From Symbiodinium natans (taxonomy: Eukaryota > Sar > Dinophyceae > Suessiales > Symbiodiniaceae), in assembly GCA_905221605.1 (NCBI GenBank), contig CAJNDS010000202.1, positions 954,404 to 1,018,403 on the forward strand: a stretch of 64,000 nt of DNA. Direction: 5' to 3'. Below the pieces are notes generated by a model, which was not told where the DNA came from, did no database searches, and was given only the letters and a program-made list of their open reading frames with translations. Positions 34,000 to 44,898 of the stretch are shown piece after piece; position 1 is the first letter of the stretch, and the number at the start of each line of letters is the position of its first letter. Both the position numbers and the translations under genes were made by a program.

Positions 34000-36550
34000 G
34001 GGACACATTGTGTGTCACACACGGCCTTGCTAGGGGGCGGCGAGCTCCACCAGAGAACAGCCGCCTGTACAGGAGCCTCGTCAGCTTCCATGGTCTTGCA
34101 TGCTACGGTGGCTGCCCCATTGACAGTCTCACCCGCTGCTGCACGCTAGCTAGGACGAGTGGTATCACACGCTCATGCCCTCGCCTGAGAGCTTGCAAAA
34201 CCACCGCACGAATAAACACACACGGGTTTGCATGCGCATTGATACCAAGGTCGCGACTACGCCGGCTGGGCGAGGCAGTGGCTTATACTAAATCACCTCC
34301 CCACCCGCATTTGCCTGGGAAATGGCCTCCCCTCACAAAGGGGTACGTCGGGAAACCTAGTTGCAATGAGGGTGCACTGTAGCATCTGCCCCTTGAACCT
34401 CCTAGCCAGGCTGTTCACGGAACATCCCTCAACTTTCAACCCTGAATCCTACAGTCCCAAACCCCTTAAACGCAAACCATCCTAAACTATTATTGGAAAG
34501 GTGCCTATTTCTATCCCAGTCAACATGGAAACCGTCACGTAGAATCCAATCCCCCTCACCGCCATTGCCCATCAGAAACCAGCGGGGCTGTGATTTTTAG
34601 GGCTCTGGCCCAAGGGTTGGATAAGAGGCGGCTTCAGCAAGTCTCAGCAGGTGACAACGACGGCGCCAAGCGGAGATGATCGGGCAGGCGAGAAGCTGGA
34701 TGCTCTCAAGGACAAGCGTTGTTGAGCTGTGAGCGGCCATCAGGACTACCGGAAAGGACTGAGCCTGTTGCCTACACCCCGGGCAGGGGACGTGAATCTA
34801 TGGCCGTGAGGCCACTGCTTGTTCGTGCAAAGTGTGCCTCAGAGTTCCTCACTGCGAAAATCTGCCGCCTGCCAGGTCAAGCAGCCGAGATGCGCTCCAT
34901 GCCAAACTCAGAGAGGCTCAGCCAGTGGCACGGCAAGTTGCATGTAATAGCGACGTGCTGTGGTGCCTTCAACTTCTGTGTCAACCCTGTGCGAGTTGGG
35001 TACGGATCGGTTGGAACTGCCGATCTCGTCACGGGCACAAGCGGCAGCGGCACCGGGAGCAGGTGCTGCGCATGGTTTTCTTGTTTGCACTGAGGCGCGG
35101 GCTGTTTACGACGATAAGTTTTGGAAGGCTCGATGAACACCTCGTCGGCCGCATTGCTCAATGATTTACCAGACCGAGCACTTCGGCGGGAGCGCCGCCA
35201 CCAGCCATCAGTATAGGTAGCTACAAGCTGGCTCGTGGCCTGACATAAATTGTCTGCCGACTGCCTGCGAGGACAACCACTATGCCTCTTTAAACGCTAC
35301 CGCTACCTGGCGCAGATCAGAGGACTTGAATTCTTGTATTGTAGGTCCGGGCGATTGAATCTTCCTTGCACTTGGCAGGAGCTGATATTCTGAGCGGTGC
35401 CACGCATGTGTTGCCAGATGCGTGAATCTGCGCACACCTGTGCAGCTGCTGTGTAAATTAGACAAGTAATTCGCAGATGCAAAGTTTGAAGTTGGAGACG
35501 TTCGCGTCGAAGCCCTGGACAAATTCTGGCTTGGATTCGCCAATTTTGTGACATTGGCATTGGCAACGGTCATGATGTGTGCCACGTCGTCTTGAGCTTT
35601 TTCAAGTTGCCACGTGAACATTCCAGAAGCAGTAAGAAACAGAAGCAACGAACCCTCAACACAAGAGAACGTGAACAAGCATGCGCACCGACATACACCG
35701 ACCTTCGGGAGTGCGCCAAGACGACCCTTGAAAGTCCGCGTCGCCAGACATCGCTCCACGTGCCAAAATGGCCACGGCATCCGCAGCACTCTTGAGCAGC
35801 ACTCAATGTCTGCGGCACGACCTCCACCCCTCACACCCGGTCTTCGCGTGAATTCATCCAGCACGTTTGCCCAAAGCCGCGCCTGCACATCACTGGCGCT
35901 GTCAAGCCACACCAATAGAAGGCTTGGGGCAGGAACGGGGCACTTTCGCCCCACTTTTTTACACTCACAAAGATGGTGGCTGTCAGGTTGTGCGCCTTTC
36001 CCCTGCTTTGTTGTATCACCAACGGGGGTGACTGCCACTCAACCGTTTGCCGCCCGTGCCTGACTTGACACCGGCGCGGGGGGACCCCTTCAAGCCCTCA
36101 AAGAAGAAGAAGAAGAAGAAGAAGAAGAAGAAGAAGAAGAAGAAGAAGAAGAAGAAGAAGAAGAGGAGAGCCAGGGAGAGAGTGACAGAGACGGAGAACC
36201 GCTCGCAAAGAGAGAGAGAGAGAGAGGGAGAGCACCGACACAACCCGCAAGAGCAATCATTGCGCCCATGTCATGACTGTCTTTTGTGTGAGGCCACCCG
36301 CTGCCTAGAACTTGGAAGTACCCCGCAAGTCAGTCATTGTCTGCAGTACCGTGCGAAAGGGGGCAGTTTGTTTCTTGCGGCAAAATTTTGGTGGGATCGG
36401 TGACCTAAAGCCCTAGGAGGCCGACTCAGAAGCCGTGCCTTTTTGTGGACAAACGGGACGGTGAAAGTTTGGCCATGCCTTCAGGCTCAGACTCAGACAT
36501 CTCCCCATTGAGTCCCACGTTGAGGTGCCCGAAGGGCTGCCTTTCAGCTT
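34000..36550. other. No supported gene; simple repeats and one minus-strand frame
   Basis: The longest frame is on the minus strand (36038 to 35280, 252 codons). It has an ATG and a fairly hydrophobic middle, CLFTFSCVEGSLLLFLTASG, but no domain I recognise. The plus strand of the same stretch is also open for 149 codons. Both may be readings of a dispersed repeat. An (AAG)n tract lies at 36101-36164 and a TAGTTACTG array at 36559-36605. Confidence 0.45.
36101..36164. repeat. (AAG)n microsatellite, about 21 units
   Basis: An uninterrupted trinucleotide run, read as poly-Lys on plus or poly-Phe on minus, followed by a shorter GA tract near 36208-36230. Confidence 0.95.
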
Positions 36551-36558
36551 GCAACTAT

Positions 36559-36605
36559 AGTAGTTGCTGTAGTTACTGTAGTTACTGTAGTTACTGTAGT
36601 TACTA
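36559..36605. repeat. 9-bp tandem repeat (TAGTTACTG)
   Basis: About five units just upstream of a polypyrimidine-poor acceptor (TTTGCAG, about 36628). It is non-coding. Confidence 0.85.
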
Positions 36606-36628
36606 GTTTCTGCGACAATTGTTTGCAG

Positions 36629-36943
36629 AAATAGTTTGCGCTGGGAGTCCGCAGCTTGATTCACATCGGCGTTTTCGGCAGCCACTTTCCTTACACCATC
36701 GCCGTGTACCAGATCTACCTGGCCCTAGTTGAAAGCAAAGGCCATGCACCTGTGAGTGAAAACGGGGCCGCAGTGGTTCTCATGATATCGCAAATCCTGA
36801 GCCTCTTCCTGCATGCCATCACGGCCAGCTATCGCACGGAGCTGTGGCAGGCAAAGCTTCAGCTCGTGGCTTTTGTGTCCATCACAGTTGGCCCCAGGCC
36901 GCCAGCCGAGCCGAGCCCTCGAACGAATACACCTTTTCTGTAA
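36629..36943 (+). CDS. 3' exon of a multi-pass membrane protein (candidate)
   Basis: After TTTGCAG the frame encodes hydrophobic segments FPYTIAVYQIYLALVE, GAAVVLMISQILSLFLHAIT and LVAFVSITVG, then a Pro-rich tail and a TAA at 36941-36943. The alternation of hydrophobic helices with short polar loops is that of a membrane protein C-terminus. No upstream exons were identified and no family is recognised. Confidence 0.4.
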
Positions 36944-37006
36944 TATATTTTTAATGCTGCTCTGTACCTTTTTACGTTCGTCCGCCAGTAGTTTTCAGAG
37001 CCCAAA

Positions 37007-38435
37007 GCGGAGCGGAATTGGCTGCGCTGCTTGCCAGCGCAAGAGCAGATGTAAATGCACCGGGGCGTCCAACAGGTCTCTTCCGTCTCCTGGAACTGGG
37101 CTTTCGAGCCGCAGTTTTCTTGGGTTCAAGAAGCTCATTCGCGTCCTTCCATGCCAATAGCAGTTCGTGCGCACTTGGCTACGCAGCTCTCAGCGGGCAT
37201 GCACCGATGGTCTCCCTCTTGCTTGCTTCAAGAGCAGATCCTGACCTTCCCAACTCGCGCGGCGCGACTCCGAGGCAGCTCGCAGATGCCCAGACCCAAC
37301 CCTTCTTGTGCGAAGAGAACTCCCATGACTGGGATCTTCCAACGGAGTGCACGCAGAAGCCGTTGCGGAGCAGTAGTTCAGATGCAAGATCTGGGCCAGC
37401 ACATCTTTCTCTGAGGCCTTGGTGGTGGTGGTGGTGCTCTGACGGACGTTTAAAGGTGACGTTTTAAGGTAACTCAGGCATTTCATGGGAGCCGCTTGCC
37501 GCTCGCGCTTCTCGTCAATTGGGAATATCCAATGCAGTTGTGTAAATTGATCTTCTGCACGTGTCTTTGCAGATGGTCTCTTTCTTGCCATCTAGCTTTA
37601 CAGTACAGATGCCCCGACCCAACACAACCCTAAGCCTTAAATCCTTGCCCTATTTCCTGCATGAGCGTTAAGCCGTTGGAGCAGGATCTCCAGCGATGTC
37701 CCCTCCAATCCATCCTGCAGATCCAAGCAGACTCGCTTAAGACGAGTCAGTTCTTATCCGCTGAATTTTGCAATGCTTGGGATCTCCCAAGGGAATGCTC
37801 AAAACCGGAGCCGCTTTGGGACTGAGGCTACGTACTGCCACTGCACTCCTAGGCTGTTTTCTCTTTCCGTCTTCGAATCGAGTGCCTGCCAGGCGCTGCG
37901 GATGCTTTGCCTGCGACCTTGGATCAAGGGTTTACTGGGGCTTATGATTTGTATCTATACGGCTTTTGCGGGTTGACATCCACCCATGTCTGGCATTCCC
38001 ATCTTTGTCGTCTTTTTGCTCCCTCCCGGGCCCTCCGCCTGGTCCCATGGGGAGTCATCAGCTGCGCAGACTGAAGCCCGCAACCGCCTGCGAGGATGCA
38101 GTTGAGTAGCTCAGGTCCTTGAGGGTCTCTTTCTTAGATATGATATATCTTCGGCCATAAGGGACGAAGGGGCCACATTTTGCCACGCACCCACTCCCGG
38201 CTTGAACCCTAAACCCATCCATGCTTTGAGGGCGCCCTCCTGGAACGGGCAAAGCGCTAATGACATCAAGGACGGACGTCAAGCCCTTGTGGAGTCCCGC
38301 AAATCAATGTCTGGTGTGGTCTTTGGGGTGCCTCATTCCGAATCGGTCTACTCTGCGCATGCGTTTGGCCCCTGGGCGCTATACACCCCTTTGGGAGTTT
38401 TTGCCAGCACTTTCGGGTTTTGGGTTGCCCTAGGC
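37007..38435. repeat. Segmental duplication, copy 1
   Basis: The sequence from about 37007 to 38435 matches 52306-53800 in the same orientation, with small indels. It includes the ankyrin coding, the degenerate AACCCTAAGCCTTAAATCC stretch, and the tail ending at CCTTTGGGAGTTTTTGCC...GGTTGCCCTAGG. Divergence is a few percent with several short deletions. The two copies flank 14 kb of lectin, helicase and satellite sequence. Confidence 0.9.
37013..37467 (+). CDS. Ankyrin-repeat exon, copy 1
   Basis: The frame encodes ELAALLASARADVNAPGRPT, a loop, then ALGYAALSGHAPMVSLLLAS, RADPDLPNSRGATPRQLADA. The second part is a clear ankyrin repeat (A-x-SGH-x-x-x-V-x-x-LL-x-x-x-ADP, then the next GATPRQLA). 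Ankyrin repeats mediate protein binding. The frame continues through a low-value Ser/Trp-rich tail to a stop at 37467, so the real exon probably ends earlier. No start codon lies in the exon. The upstream ankyrin unit present in copy 2 (SKLLELRADVNG) is missing here. Confidence 0.6.
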
Positions 38436-38950
38436 TGGGCTGGGCTGGGCTGTGGTAGTGTGGTAGTGGTAGTGCCGGCCGGTGCTGGTGGAGGTAATCG
38501 TGGTGGGCCTGGTGGCGTCGCACAGCTCGGTTTGGTATTGCAGCTGGACCGGTGCGGTACGATAAATATCCAGCACGACACGGTAGTGCCACGAAGTAGT
38601 GTTGAATCTGCTGTCATGCGTCGATTTGAGGTCCACTTACCAGGGTAAGCCGCAACTGGAAATAGAAAAGGCGCCTTCTCTGCGACCAATGTCTTCCGCT
38701 AATTCTTCTCTGCTGCTTCTTCTATGTCTACACAAAGTACTGCGCAATCCCCCGGATCACCTGCAACCAGAGCTAACTGCTTTCACTTGCATCCGATCCG
38801 CAAACCACGATCATCGCCGAAGGACCAGGGCGGGCGAGAGCAGAATGAGGCGCCGTGCATTGTGCGACGAATGGGCCAATCGGCCATTTTCGGGTGATTC
38901 GGGTGTGGATTGAGGAAGTTACATCTTCGTCAGACCAGGGATAAATGGGT
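37470..38950. other. No gene recognised; remainder of duplication
   Basis: Apart from the duplicated segment to about 38435, this holds a (GGGCT)n/(GGTAGT)n-like short repeat at about 38432-38475 and no convincing exon. A possible trans-splice acceptor AG for the next gene is at 38979-38980. Confidence 0.5.
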
Positions 38951-39006
38951 CTTCCATGCGGAAGCCTTGTATGCTTACAGGTCAGTCCGCTTTCCTGAGA
39001 TGCGCC

Positions 39007-40530
39007 ATGTCGCCCTTCCGGCTTGCGCTGGTACCGGCTCTGATTGCTGCCAACCAGCTGAGCAACGAGACTGCGCGTGAGAAGGACGAAACGTGTGCCC
39101 TTCAAAAGCAGGCCGTAGCTGGGCAGCCGGCCAACTCCTCGGTGGCGTTGTTGGAAACCTCATTCAGCAACCAGCAGGTGTGCGAATTACTTGGCGGCAT
39201 CTACAAACAAGACAAGTGTGGGCCTCGGGCGTGTGGCTCACTCGGGGGCAGCGGTTGTGGAGGTCGTGGTGACGGCTGCTGCTTGTCCCATTACACTAGC
39301 AAACCCAAGTGCCAAGATGCATGCGCTCCACCTTGCGTCTGGGACGGTTCGGCAGCGAATACCTACAAGAAGTGTTTTTGTGGATCATCTGGCTCCTTCA
39401 CGTCTGTCAAGTACCCCAGCGCAAGTGCCACCATCTCGGGGTGCTCTTATCAGGTCAATAACGACTTGAAGGCATATGCTTGGCTGCATGAACACACGAA
39501 CTGCGGAGGTCAAAACTACCGAACCCCTTGGGATCCAGCCGAGTCCAGTGGTGTTCATGGTGGAAACCTCAATCACCGGAGACGTAGAATAATGAACGAC
39601 AAGACATCCTCCGTGGAGGTTTGTGTGGACACCAAAAGCGGCGTCCTCGCATCTGTGAACCTCTTCGAGCACTACAACTTCAAGGGCCGTAGGTTGACCT
39701 TGATCTGCGATCCCACCCACTTTATGTCGCAGACCAGCCAGGAGTGTGCCGTGCCTAGCCCAGACCAAGTAGGCTTTGGCAGCGGGGATGTGGACCCCTT
39801 TGGGATTGTCCTTTGGACTGTTGGCACTGCCACCTCAGTTGCCCTCAATGCTGGGTTCGCAGCCTTCACCAGTATTGTTGCAGCGTTTTCAATCAAACTC
39901 GCAATCGCAGCCGCGCTGGGGGCTGTAGCGTTTGGTGGTATTGTGGTCGCAGTCATGGGCGCCGTAGCCTTGGCAGTGGTGCTTGCCTGGAATGCAGCCA
40001 ATGATGGAACCCGCTACTGTTGTTCCTGGAACCTGAACGGAGAGTTGGGTGAGTTCAACGACCAAATCTCTTCCTACATGGCCTTTCCAGTTTCTGTGCC
40101 CATGCGAATGGAAAACAAGGACAGTCGGTGGTGTCTCACAGGTGCCGGCAGTCAGCAACGCACTGCTAACGGAAACACCTGGGCTGCCAATGAAGTCTAC
40201 GAAGCCAGTTGCTCAGGCACAGACAGGGAGAAGTGGTACTGGACCGACGATGGGCTACTGATCAATTTTGACTCTGGCAAGTGTCTCGACAACAGCCTTG
40301 GCGGCGCCTTCCCGGTGAATGATGTTTACGAGTATCGCTGCACTGGAGGAGACAACCAGATATGGAAAAGGCTAACCGATGGCCGCTTCGAAAACAAGAA
40401 AACCGGCCTCTGTTTGGATGCCAGTCGTGGTGGCTCCTTTCCCAGGCGCGATGTCTATGCCTATCCCTGCACCCGTCGCCGGCGCCGTGGTGCAGGCCAT
40501 AACAATCAGTGGTGGATGAAGGGCTACTGA
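39007..40530 (+). CDS. Secreted/membrane lectin with ricin-B-type beta-trefoil, intronless
   Basis: A 507-residue intronless ORF. The start at 39007 is preferred over the in-frame ATG at 38956 because MSPFRLALVPALIAA is a good signal peptide. Domain order: signal peptide; a Cys-rich stretch (residues ~57-115); a beta/gamma-crystallin-like motif (VNLFEHYNFKGRRLTL, ~218-233); two or three hydrophobic helices (~260-335: FGIVLWTVGTATSVAL, FSIKLAIAAALGAVAF, GIVVAVMGAVALAVVL); and a single ricin-B-type trefoil (~366-507). The trefoil has three repeats marked by CLT/CLD and the Q-x-W-like signatures REKWYW, DNQIWK and NNQWWM. It has only the carbohydrate-binding fold; no ribosome-inactivating catalytic domain is present. 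A role in glycan binding at the cell surface is inference. Lack of introns in a genome with many suggests a retrocopy origin. Confidence 0.75.
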   Translation: MSPFRLALVPALIAANQLSNETAREKDETCALQKQAVAGQPANSSVALLETSFSNQQVCELLGGIYKQDKCGPRACGSLGGSGCGGRGDGCCLSHYTSKPKCQDACAPPCVWDGSAANTYKKCFCGSSGSFTSVKYPSASATISGCSYQVNNDLKAYAWLHEHTNCGGQNYRTPWDPAESSGVHGGNLNHRRRRIMNDKTSSVEVCVDTKSGVLASVNLFEHYNFKGRRLTLICDPTHFMSQTSQECAVPSPDQVGFGSGDVDPFGIVLWTVGTATSVALNAGFAAFTSIVAAFSIKLAIAAALGAVAFGGIVVAVMGAVALAVVLAWNAANDGTRYCCSWNLNGELGEFNDQISSYMAFPVSVPMRMENKDSRWCLTGAGSQQRTANGNTWAANEVYEASCSGTDREKWYWTDDGLLINFDSGKCLDNSLGGAFPVNDVYEYRCTGGDNQIWKRLTDGRFENKKTGLCLDASRGGSFPRRDVYAYPCTRRRRRGAGHNNQWWMKGY

Positions 40531-42111
40531 GAGCTGTTGACTTGCCAGAAACAAATCAAAGTCCGGCAATGCCTGACATGCTTTTAAAACGGCCGGGCAG
40601 ATATGCCTGGCTCGTGATGTGCAGGCCTTTCGTCAGATGGTTACGACTGTACACATTCTTGGTTGATTCACGTTGATTCCTCGCCTCGAACAGAAACTGC
40701 GCGCTAGGCTTGCAGCATGCTGGATGCCACAGCAACTGGCGTTGGATATGTCACTTGGCAAGTGGCAATGCAGTCCCTCCAATACTAACCATTAGGGGGT
40801 GGCAAAAGTGTGTTCCAACACGACTCGCAGGTCACGCTGATCAGCTCGATTCCTGGAGGCCACAAAGGTTCGAGGCCGGCCGCTGAGGGTTTTGGCTAAG
40901 ACTGACTAAGCTGCTGGAGTCTCTTGGACAAAGGAGGCGCTGGTCAACATGCCATCTACATGATTGAGTGGCTTTGTTTCTGAAGCATTGTGATAGCCCA
41001 ACAAGTGCCTACACATGTCATCATATGCCCTCAAAAATTTTCGCGAAGAGCTTCGTTGGAATATTCCCGTCAGCGTATTTTGGGTCCAACATTTCCTTCC
41101 CTCGAAATTCGAGCACTTGGGGGCGATATGCTTTTTTAAGGCTGGATGATTTGATTTTTTCGATTGATGATAAAGTATATTTCTTGTTCTGGGTATTTCG
41201 ACACCTCGGTCCCTAAATTTCTGATAAGTTTTAGGTGACCACTATAGTTCATTCTAAAAATTCTGAACCTAAAATTTTGGATGAAATGGGTATAATTCTC
41301 AAACAATCCAGTATTGGAATTCGAAATTCATTTCAGGATTGCCGACATTCTGAGGATTGTTGCCGGGTTCTTGGGCTCTTTGTTTCTTTTGTCTCCGTTT
41401 AATTCTCTTCATGTGGGCGGCCTTATCGGCTTGTTGTATTCTTCGCCTCTCTTTGTCTCTCGTCTCTATTGCTTTGGTGTGCCTTTGTTTGTGGTCTTCG
41501 ATAGTATTATTTCCTTATGTCAATTAAATGGTGGGATGATTACGAGTGGTCGATATTGATCTATATATATTTTAAGGGGCTGCGCCCATGGGCGGGCAGC
41601 GCACGCAGAAGCCCGGGGCGAGCAGTTTCTAAGCATGTTGAGGCCCCTAAACTCCCTTAAAATCTCTAAGCGTTAAGTTTCTAAGCATTTTCAGGCCCCT
41701 AAACTCCCTTCAAATCTCTGAGCGTTTGAGGCTCCTAAACTCCCTTAACGTTTCTAAGCACTTTATAAGGCCCCTAAACTCCCTTTTTCCTAGCCCCGGG
41801 CTTAGACACGTCGCTTATGCCCGCCCTTTGGGGGGCATCATGCTCCTGATGCGCCCCCGGGGTCCCGCCCCGGGAGCCGCTGATGCTCCTGATGCGCGCC
41901 TGGGGAGCAAGGCTATTCCCGGGACGACCCGGGCTAAAAGGTCCGCATTTGCTCGGTCCTTTGGGGACCTCGCGCTGCCCGATTTAATGGCTACCGCCAG
42001 TGCCGCCGACCCCATCGCGGCAAACGCACCAGGCGGAGAGAGGGAGAGAGGACTAGCTAAAGAATCAGATACACAGAGTTTATCAGCCGACCGCGCTACC
42101 AAACCGGCGTC
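40531..42111. other. AT-richer intergenic stretch without a supported gene
   Basis: The part 40960-41570 is visibly AT-richer than its surroundings and carries two short hydrophobic frames (40968-41216 and 41314-41559) with no recognisable domain. From 41641 a short tandem repeat leads into the helicase remnant. Confidence 0.5.
41641..41790. repeat. Four imperfect tandem copies of AGGCCCCTAAACTCCCTT
   Basis: The 18-bp core begins at 41641, 41693, 41729 and 41768. Between copies lie related TTTCTAAGCATTTT-like spacers. It sits about 320 bp before the helicase remnant and may mark the end of that mobile element. Confidence 0.85.
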
Positions 42112-42698
42112 ATGGCTGCGGACAACACTGACGACGAAGCGGAGCTTTGGACCGAGGCGTATCTGCGCGAGGATGTGTTCTGGCTGCAGGTGCTGAAGCA
42201 GCACCACGTGCATCTTCCGGACCCAGCCACAGGCGAGCGCACGCCGCAACCAGGTTGCCTTAAAGCTGATAACCCCCGTGACTGCAAAAGCGGCTTTCCG
42301 CGGGTGGCTGAAGTGACCGACGAGGCGGCCGTCATGTGCCCGTGCCGTTTGCAGGCGCGCGGCATGCCAGCGTCCGGACGCAAGAATAGCCTCTGCACGC
42401 TTCAGGGACCTCGCGACGAAGCCTACCTCAACGGCACGCACCCTGCCATTTTGGCATTTGGTCGCTGCAACTCGGATGTGCAGCTCCCATACCGCTTGCC
42501 GTATGTCTGCGACGTGTGCGCGTCGCCGACGGACCCCTGCGAGCTCCAAGAGATCGTGACAGCAGCGCAACGCGCCCAGGATGCGCAGACTGGATAATGC
42601 TGCGACTACTGTGTGAAAACGCAACCTATGGCATTTGCTGAATTGAAGGAGCTCCAGAAGGGCATGCTCGCTTAGCAGAACAAACACAGGGCCGTCGC

Positions 42699-44844
42699 GT
42701 GGAGTACCAGGGCAAGCGGCACATGACGCGCTTTTTATCGGATGCGTATTGCAAGGGGATCGTTCGAGGGCAGGCCGAGTGCTGCAATCTGCGTTGCAAC
42801 TACAAGGACAGCGACGCGGCGTGCGCGGAAAGAATCACAACAACGCAGTATGTGACATTTCCCGGACAAGATTTCCTTCGCTACGCAGACTTGGCGATGA
42901 CCGGCGAGACGGAACACCGCCGGCGGGTGACAGCAATGTCGCTGGGCCGCAGCAAGCACGTGCCGCGACAGCGGCAGCTGGCAGAACGCGAACCAGCAGA
43001 GTTCTATGCGCGCCGTCCCCGCAACAGCGCTTGCTGGCATCTCTCCCCCTACGAATTTCTGCTGTACTGGCAGGTTGTTCCTACGAAATCGCCGGCCACA
43101 TTACAGGAGTGGAAGACAGAACCCCGCAGCACGTGGGACGTGGTGCTGACGGAGAGCGGCGAGGAAAAGCTTCGGGCGGGAGGAGGCAAGCGCGTGCGCC
43201 TCGTGCCCGGCAAGGATACGCGCCTGCGCGTCGAACCCAGCGGCGACACCCTGGCCTTCGAGGACATCCCCACGAACGCGCGCGTGCGTGCCGCGTGGCT
43301 GCTGCGCAGACGTCGCCGCCCGCGCTGCCCGACCTTTGGCCACTGCCCGGTGCCGCGTTACCAGCAAGAATGCCAGGAGGAGAACTCCAAACTATGCATG
43401 GTGTATTTTCGGGCGTGGACGGGCATGCCCCAGCATGCGGACCGCGACGTGCCTCATATAGCCGACTTGCAGGGCAGCTACCTCGCGTGGGAGACGGCCT
43501 TTCGGGCCTGGCTACAAGAGCTTCCGTGTCAGGAAACGAAACAGCACGTTGGGAATTTCCTGTCCGTCTACCGCGTACGCTCTCTCGCTGCGGACGCCGA
43601 GAACAGTGACAACGACGGCGCAGACACGAGTGCCGTGCGCGTGACTGCGGACAATCTGGCTACGAGCCTGACCACGCGCAAAACAGAAAAAAACGGGGTG
43701 GAGGCGCCGGACGCAGAATACGCAGACTTGGAGCAGACGTGGCGAGCGGAACAAACAAACGAAGGGAAGCCGGGCCGAGCGCTAGCCGCAGAGAACACGC
43801 TGGATGTGCGTGAACTGGTGAAAGAAGCACGGAAAGCGCCGCAAGGCGGCGCAGAGGCAGAGGATGCCGTTGCAGAGGAAGCGCTGGAGCGCGAACCGAC
43901 TGTACGCACGCGTGGCATCCGTGCCACCGTGCGTGCTGTCCACGAGTGGGTGACGGAGTTACGCACTCGCGTCGATGAGAAGGGCAGACCTATCTGCAAC
44001 AGAGCGCAGCACGCTTTCATCGAGCGGGTGGCGCGTCGAGTTGTGGAAGAGATGCAAACAGGCGAGGCACAGGGTGGTGCGCGTTCGGGCCTGCCGGACG
44101 CTATGCGCTGGGTGCTGCATGGCGGGCCTGGCACCGGCAAAACACACGCGGTCAAACTTCTGCACAAGGAGCTATTCGAAGACATCCTGGGCTGGAGCCA
44201 AGGCCTGCAGTTTCAGTTCGCGGCGCTGCAGGCGGTAACAGCCGAGATGGTCGATGGGGACACGCTGCACCATGCCTTCGGGTTGAGCTGGGGCCAGAGC
44301 GCCGCAGACACGACGCCGCTAACGAAAGGACTGCAGCAAGCGCAGCGCATGCTCCAGCTGCGCTGGCTGATAATAGACGAAATAAGCATGGTGAGTGTGG
44401 AACTCCTAGCAAAGCTAGAGCAGGCGTGTCGGCGGGTGATCCGGAATGGCAGCCCGTTCAGGCGCGATGTAGCCAACGTCGACAAGCCCTTCGGAGGCTT
44501 GAACGTTCTTGTCGTCGGGGATTTGTGGCAGCTGGAGCCTCCCAAAAGGGCATTTCATCGCCGATTTGCCGCACGAGTGGCTGGGCAGTGCAGGCACCCG
44601 GCAGCGGCCCCTCCTGGCGCAGGGGCAGGAGTTGATGTGGGGGCCGCCGGAGCTTGCTTTCCAGGGTTGCACGGAGCTGGAGGAATGCGAGCGCACCAAA
44701 GATGAGTGGCTCAAAGAGTTGCAGGACGAATTCCGCTTCGGTCAGCTCAGTGCCGACAACCATGCTTTCTTGCACGGAAGACCAACGCGCGTGCCAGGAA
44801 GCTGGCTGCGCGGGCGAGCCGCGTGCGGACAAGCAAAGTGCTAA
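42699..44844 (+). pseudogene. PIF1-family helicase core (motifs I-III)
   Basis: Superfamily 1B ATPase domain: Walker A Lys in GTGKTH binds the ATP phosphates, DEIS in Walker B coordinates Mg, and GDLWQL is motif III. Upstream, SACWHLSPYEFLLYWQVV is a segment typical of Helitron-type helicases, where it precedes the ATPase. The first 2,007 bp are open. After the LEPPK codons the plausible sequence moves to another frame (GHFIADLPHEWL, ELMWGPPELAFQGCTELEEC). The element-type role would be DNA unwinding during rolling-circle transposition. As written it cannot make a full enzyme without frame correction. Confidence 0.75.
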
Positions 44845-44898
44845 TGCCTCTGCGCGCAGCAAGTAACGCCGGAGACCATCCTAGCACAGGAATGCGCG

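Noticed and set aside
35280-36038. 252-codon minus-strand ORF as a genuine gene
   Set aside because: The plus strand is also open here, there is no domain, and the composition is compatible with a dispersed repeat; left as unassigned.
39007-40530. Ricin-like toxin
   Set aside because: Only the B-type carbohydrate-binding trefoil is present; there is no N-glycosidase A chain.
42749-43609. 286-codon alternate frame inside the helicase core
   Set aside because: GC-rich shadow of the helicase frame, with Arg/Ala/Gly composition only.
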